NCBI RefSeq assembly: GCF_047495875.1
Contig: NC_092461.1
Span: forward strand, 94,866,431-94,930,430
DNA length: 64,000 nt
Reading direction: 5' to 3'
Source: Pithys albifrons albifrons
Lineage: Eukaryota > Chordata > Aves > Passeriformes > Thamnophilidae
Every line of letters begins with the position of its first letter. Position 1 is the first letter of the stretch. Positions 63,490 through 64,000 of this stretch are shown here, piece by piece. The translations under genes were made by a program, and so were the position numbers. The notes beneath the pieces were generated by a model that ran no database searches, was not told where the DNA came from, and was given only the letters and a program-made list of their open reading frames with translations.

Positions 63490-64000
63490 TTCAGAATTTT
63501 ATCACAGAATACACTGAGTTGGAAGGGGCCCACAAGATCATCAAGTCCAACCTCTGTCTCTGCACAGAACCATCCCCAGGAATCACACCATGTGCCAGCG
63601 AGTATTATCCAAATGGTTCTTGAACTCTACCAGATTTGGTGTTGCGATCTCTTCCCTGGGGATCCTGTTCCAGTGCCCAACCACCCTCTCAGTGAGGAAC
63701 CTTTTTCTAACAACCTAAACCTCTGCTGACACAACTTCAGGCCATTCCCTTGAGTTCTGTCCCTGGTTGCAACAGAGAAGAGATCAGTGCCTGCCCCTCC
63801 TCTTCCCCTCACAAGGAAGTTGAAGACTGCAGTGAGGTCTCCCCTCAGTCTCCTCTCCTCCAGGCTGGACAGATCATGTGACCTCAGCCGCTCCTCATAC
63901 ATCTTCCCCTTAAAGCCCTTCACCATCTTTGCTGTCCTCATTTGGACACTCTCTAATGGCTTAATATCTTTATTATATCATGGTTCCCATAAACAAATCA
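63490..64000 (-). mobile_element. CR1 retrotransposon, minus strand, running to or near the window edge
   Basis: The plus strand starts with the reversed CR1 terminus ('atcacagaatacactgagtt', 'ggaaggggcccacaagatca') and then carries the end of the CR1 ORF on the minus strand (63627-63941, ...RLRSHDLSSLEERRLRGDLTAVFNFLVRG...). This 3' part is in better condition than most other copies here. The sequence may continue past the window. Confidence 0.92.

Overview
This window reads as bird nuclear DNA, probably intergenic or deep-intronic. It is AT-rich and carries many CR1 retrotransposon tails and solo avian-type retroviral LTRs. I found no intact host protein gene. The numerous short open frames are either chance frames in AT-rich DNA or pieces of mobile elements. 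The bird assignment rests on the CR1 tails (flush 3' ends around the 'GGGTCCCTTCCAAC' motif) and on the LTR types, and is an inference.

Layout. 1-16.1 kb: two diverged copies of one LTR family (1-455 and 15.70-16.12 kb), one CR1 tail (2.70-3.11 kb), one probable minus-strand LTR (10.15-10.72 kb), otherwise unique sequence. 16.1-24.5 kb: unique sequence with simple repeats. 24.5-26.0 kb: a 5'-truncated, minus-strand, gene-less LTR element with an internal minisatellite. 26-35.7 kb: unique DNA, a CR1 tail and two solo LTRs. 35.78-39.77 kb: a full-length RTE-type LINE (APE endonuclease, reverse transcriptase, C-terminal zinc finger) flanked by an imperfect target-site duplication and broken by one frameshift and one stop. 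41.6-42.4 kb: another solo LTR. 43.5-48.1 kb: an old CR1 open-reading-frame fragment split by a complete young LTR element with two 627-bp LTRs that read as identical, a 5-bp target-site duplication, a polypurine tract and a tRNA-Gly primer-binding site, but no gag, pol or env. 51.4-56.0 kb: LTRs and CR1 tails. 60.06-60.80 kb: two minus-strand SINEs with a 5S-rRNA-derived head. 61.9-64.0 kb: an LTR in inverted orientation to the one at 54 kb, and a CR1 running to the window edge.

The main result is a LINE/SINE pair in one window. The SINEs at 60 kb join a 5S rRNA head to a piece of the 5' untranslated region of the LINE at 36 kb and then to that LINE's 3' terminus, so the LINE is the obvious source of their mobilising machinery. 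The LINE resembles the RTE group (AviRTE) that has been described from scattered bird lineages and linked to horizontal transfer with nematodes. That family name is from memory and needs a database comparison.

The second result is the nested gene-less LTR element at 44.5-47.3 kb. Its older relative lies at 24.5 kb and a more distant solo LTR at 32.2 kb.
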